Positions 34,994-37,192 of a stretch of 37,192 nt of DNA are shown here, in pieces. The stretch comes from Anaerovibrio sp. (GTDB lineage Bacteria > Bacillota > Negativicutes > Selenomonadales > Selenomonadaceae): NCBI GenBank assembly GCA_017475925.1, contig JAFVER010000118.1, positions 1 through 37,192 on the forward strand, in the 5' to 3' direction. Numbering within the stretch: the first letter of the stretch is position 1; each line of letters opens with the position of its first letter. A model generated the notes under the pieces. It saw only the letters and a list, made by a program, of their open reading frames with translations, had not been told where the DNA came from and did no database searches. The position numbers and the translations under genes are program-made.

Positions 34994-35266
34994 TTTTACA
35001 GGTGGTAAATCCTTTACCCAGCCCTTGAAGGCCTTGATAATATTGCCGGCCGGCATGGCAGCCAGCTGCTCATCAGTAATGTCAGCCGGGATAAGTGGTG
35101 CTAGCGTGGCTGCTGTAGCCAGGAATTCCTCCATGGTCATGCCATCCAGCAGCCCTTTTACTATTTCATAAGCCTCCTGGGGACTTTTTGCTTCACTGAG
35201 CTTCTGGAGCATTTCTGGGTTTTGCATTATGGCAGCACCGATTTGCATAAATTTTTCTGGTATCAT
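34991..35266 (-). CDS. Small protein resembling a Nif11-type leader peptide
   Basis: 91 residues. The middle, with NPEMLQKLSEAKSPQEAYEI and a later ITDEQLAAMPAG, resembles Nif11-type RiPP leaders, which read NPELxxKLxxAxxPEEFxxL and end in LSDEELExVAGG. After the Pro-Ala-Gly only 17 residues remain (NIIKAFKGWVKDLPPVK), without Cys, Ser or Thr, so a modified core is not obvious. It could be a true leader-like peptide, a decayed one, or an unrelated helical protein. The last two residues (VK) and the stop are supplied by hairpin repeat D. An extended -10 promoter lies upstream, divergent from the radical SAM gene. Function not assigned. Confidence 0.65.
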   Translation of the reverse strand: MIPEKFMQIGAAIMQNPEMLQKLSEAKSPQEAYEIVKGLLDGMTMEEFLATAATLAPLIPADITDEQLAAMPAGNIIKAFKGWVKDLPPVK

Positions 35267-35327
35267 TATCCATCACATTCCTTTTATAGTATTTTAGGTA
35301 TAAGCATTACAACCAATTTTCCTTTCC

Positions 35328-35336
35328 ATTATAGCA
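35328..35336 (-). promoter_or_regulatory. Extended -10 promoter of the small leader-like gene
   Basis: On the minus strand TGCTATAAT (35328-35336), the same 9-mer as the NSS promoter. It is about 60 nt upstream of the ATG. No good -35 box is seen. Confidence 0.5.
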
Positions 35337-35383
35337 AAGAAATATGTATATTGATACAGAAAAAAGATAAATATGGAGTAGAT

Positions 35384-37162
35384 ATGAAAAAAATTCTTTG
35401 GTTGGCCCTAAATGCCAAATTTTCTCACACATCATTGGCAGTTCGATATTTGCGTCAGACCGCTGCGGAAATACAGCTTAAATCCAGTATTTTAGAACTG
35501 ACGATAAATAACTACCTCCCGGATGTACTAAGTGAAATATATAGTTATAGGCCGGATATTTTAGGTATTGGTTGCTATATATGGAACATTGAGATGGTGA
35601 AAAAGCTTTTACCATTAGTACGAAAGGTTTTGCCTGATACGATTATTATTTGTGGAGGGCCGGAGGTTTCCTATGACATTGCAGATTTTATGCTTGAAAA
35701 TCCCACAGTGGATTTTGTGGTGGCGGGAGAAGCTGAGGAAACCATAAAAGAGCTGTTGGAGCTTACCGTTAAACAGGGTGGAATCAATGGTAACAGGATA
35801 TTATTGTATGAGCCCACATCTCCGGGGCTTAGCTATCGCAAGGCAGATGGAGCTATTCATGAAGGACGGGCTGTTACCCTTGTACATAGCGATGAACCAA
35901 ATGGGCTGCGGGTTCCATTTGCCTATGTCCATGAAGAGATGGCTGATATAAGGGAAAAAATTCTTTATTATGAAACCTCCCGAGGTTGTCCATTTTCCTG
36001 TGCTTATTGTTTGTCCTGTGCCACTAAGGGAGTCCGCTATCGACCCTATGATGAAATAAAAAATGAGTTGGATTTTTTTATACAACATGATGTGCGACAG
36101 ATAAAATTTGTGGACAGAACATTTAATTCCAGTAAAGACCATTATTTACCCATAATTAACTATATAGGGAGCTTACCTGAGTCATGCCGGACGAATTTCC
36201 ATTTTGAGATTGCAGCAGATTATCTGGACAGTGAAACTATTTCGCTTCTTCAGTCCATGCCAAAGGGCCGGGTTCAGCTGGAAATCGGTATTCAGACAAC
36301 AAATCCCCAGGTACTGAAGCTAATCTCCCGGGTAAATCATTGGACCGATATTTGCCATAACATCAGGCTGTTACAAAGGAACCATAATATACATATCCAT
36401 ACCGATTTGATTATCGGTCTACCTGGTGAGGACATGGCCTCCTTTGGGCGGTCCTTTAATGCTCTGTATAGCCTTCATACGGATATGCTGCAGCTGGGCT
36501 TTCTGAAATTTCTTAAGGGCTCGTCCATGATGAAGCTGGTGGATGAGTACCAATATGAATACATGAATATTGGCCCCTATGAGGTGTTGTCCAACAGTGT
36601 TATGAACTATGGGCAGCTTCGGTGGCTGCATATTTTTGAACAGGTATTTGAGCTGTATTATAATGCAGGTCGTTGTCTGAAATCCAGCCAATTTGTGATA
36701 GAAAACCTTTTTGCAGGTGATGCCTTTGGATTTTATTCCCGTTTTACGGATTATTGGGAAAAGCTGGGGAATCACAGGTGGGCGATTGCTGCCAAGCAGC
36801 TTTACAAATATTTGTGGGATTTTTTTGTGTCGCTGGCAGATACTGGAATTGCTGCTGAACAGTTTGAAAACAGCCATACAATAATGGATAATTTATTGCG
36901 GTTTGATGCTCTGACAGCGGATAGCGGGCAAAATAGGCCGGAGTTTTTGAGCTGGAACAAAGAAAAATTTCAGGAGCAGACCGGAGCCTTCTGGCGTAAC
37001 AGGCTGAAATCAGGTCGCGGAGCCAGTACAGTGCTTGATGGATTCCAGTTCACAATGCTCATGTACGGTAAGGAAGCAAGCAACCGAAAACAAGAGATAG
37101 ACCGCCAGCACTACACTATTCCGAACCAAAGACCAAAAGATAAGCATTGTGGGAAAATCTAA
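35384..37162 (+). CDS. B12-binding radical SAM protein (DUF4080-type)
   Basis: 592 residues. The N-terminal ~140 residues form a cobalamin-binding-like Rossmann domain (LALNAKFSHTSLAVRYLR, then DILGIGCYIWN and IIICGGPEVSY). The radical SAM core follows with the cluster motif SRGCPFSCAYCLS (CxxxCxxC) near residue 205 and a HTDLIIGLPGED segment near 340. The C-terminal ~200 residues match DUF4080 proteins in length. The reaction is unknown for this family; methylation or rearrangement chemistry is possible. ATG 35384 is supported by GGAG at 35375-35378 and by the MKKILWLALNA start common in the family. The last residues (CGKI) and the stop codon lie inside a palindrome at 37144-37185. Confidence 0.87.
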   Translation: MKKILWLALNAKFSHTSLAVRYLRQTAAEIQLKSSILELTINNYLPDVLSEIYSYRPDILGIGCYIWNIEMVKKLLPLVRKVLPDTIIICGGPEVSYDIADFMLENPTVDFVVAGEAEETIKELLELTVKQGGINGNRILLYEPTSPGLSYRKADGAIHEGRAVTLVHSDEPNGLRVPFAYVHEEMADIREKILYYETSRGCPFSCAYCLSCATKGVRYRPYDEIKNELDFFIQHDVRQIKFVDRTFNSSKDHYLPIINYIGSLPESCRTNFHFEIAADYLDSETISLLQSMPKGRVQLEIGIQTTNPQVLKLISRVNHWTDICHNIRLLQRNHNIHIHTDLIIGLPGEDMASFGRSFNALYSLHTDMLQLGFLKFLKGSSMMKLVDEYQYEYMNIGPYEVLSNSVMNYGQLRWLHIFEQVFELYYNAGRCLKSSQFVIENLFAGDAFGFYSRFTDYWEKLGNHRWAIAAKQLYKYLWDFFVSLADTGIAAEQFENSHTIMDNLLRFDALTADSGQNRPEFLSWNKEKFQEQTGAFWRNRLKSGRGASTVLDGFQFTMLMYGKEASNRKQEIDRQHYTIPNQRPKDKHCGKI

Positions 37163-37185
37163 ACTTTTGGATTTTCCTACAATGC
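37144..37185. repeat. Palindrome overlapping the end of the radical SAM gene
   Basis: GCATTGTGGGAAAATC (37144-37159) is an almost perfect inverted copy of GATTTTCCTACAATGC (37170-37185), with a 10-nt loop. It contains the stop codon. There is no following T-run before the window ends, so a repeat is more likely than a terminator. Confidence 0.7.
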
Positions 37186-37192
37186 CGACTAC

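Overview
The window looks like chromosome from a diderm Firmicute of the class Negativicutes (Selenomonas/Anaerovibrio-like). The main reason is a full autotransporter with a C-terminal outer-membrane barrel, next to Firmicute-type genes: STAS/SpoIIE partner-switching proteins, a DUF554 protein, a SpoVB/MurJ-like flippase and a YegS-type lipid kinase. The genus is inference. I see no rRNA, tRNA, CRISPR array, phage genes or intact transposase.

Layout. (1) 178-5091: a 1637-residue autotransporter with many degenerate stalk repeats. (2) 5.3-8.2 kb: a small coiled-coil protein (minus strand), a membrane-anchored Acg-like nitroreductase and a DJ-1/PfpI protein, separated by GC-rich intergenic repeats. 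(3) 8292-11950: iorA-iorB-paaK, an operon for oxidising aryl-pyruvates (indolepyruvate, phenylpyruvate) and activating aryl-acetates, closed by a strong terminator. (4) 12397-22452: the most interesting block, one tight operon of a STAS anti-anti-sigma-like protein, a two-module NRPS (A-T-C-A-T-C), a MATE exporter whose start overlaps the NRPS stop, and a membrane sensor with a SpoIIE/PP2C phosphatase domain. (5) 22541-26721: phosphoglucomutase, DUF554 protein, gamma-carbonic-anhydrase-like protein and an exported HAD phosphatase. (6) 26739-27853: a palindromic MITE-like element, a small membrane protein and a SprA-like HExxH protein. (7) 27931-30585 (minus): an NSS sodium symporter and a GalT/HIT-like DUF4931 protein. 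(8) 30782-34836: a flippase with an apparent AUU start, a lipid kinase, and a PurF paralogue that has lost its glutaminase active site. (9) 34991-37162: a short protein resembling a Nif11-type leader, divergent from a B12-binding radical SAM protein.

How it works together. The NRPS operon reads as a secreted small-molecule system: an NRPS makes a short acylated or dipeptidyl product, MATE exports it, and an extracytoplasmic sensor-phosphatase acts on the STAS switch encoded first in the same operon. The switch kinase (RsbW-like) is not in the window. Three NRPS features point to unusual chemistry: A1 lacks the Asp that binds the alpha-amino group, C1 lacks its catalytic His, and the protein ends in an intact C domain with no release domain.

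At least four families of short palindromic repeats occupy the intergenic space. One of them sits exactly on the 3' ends of four unrelated genes and supplies their stop codons.
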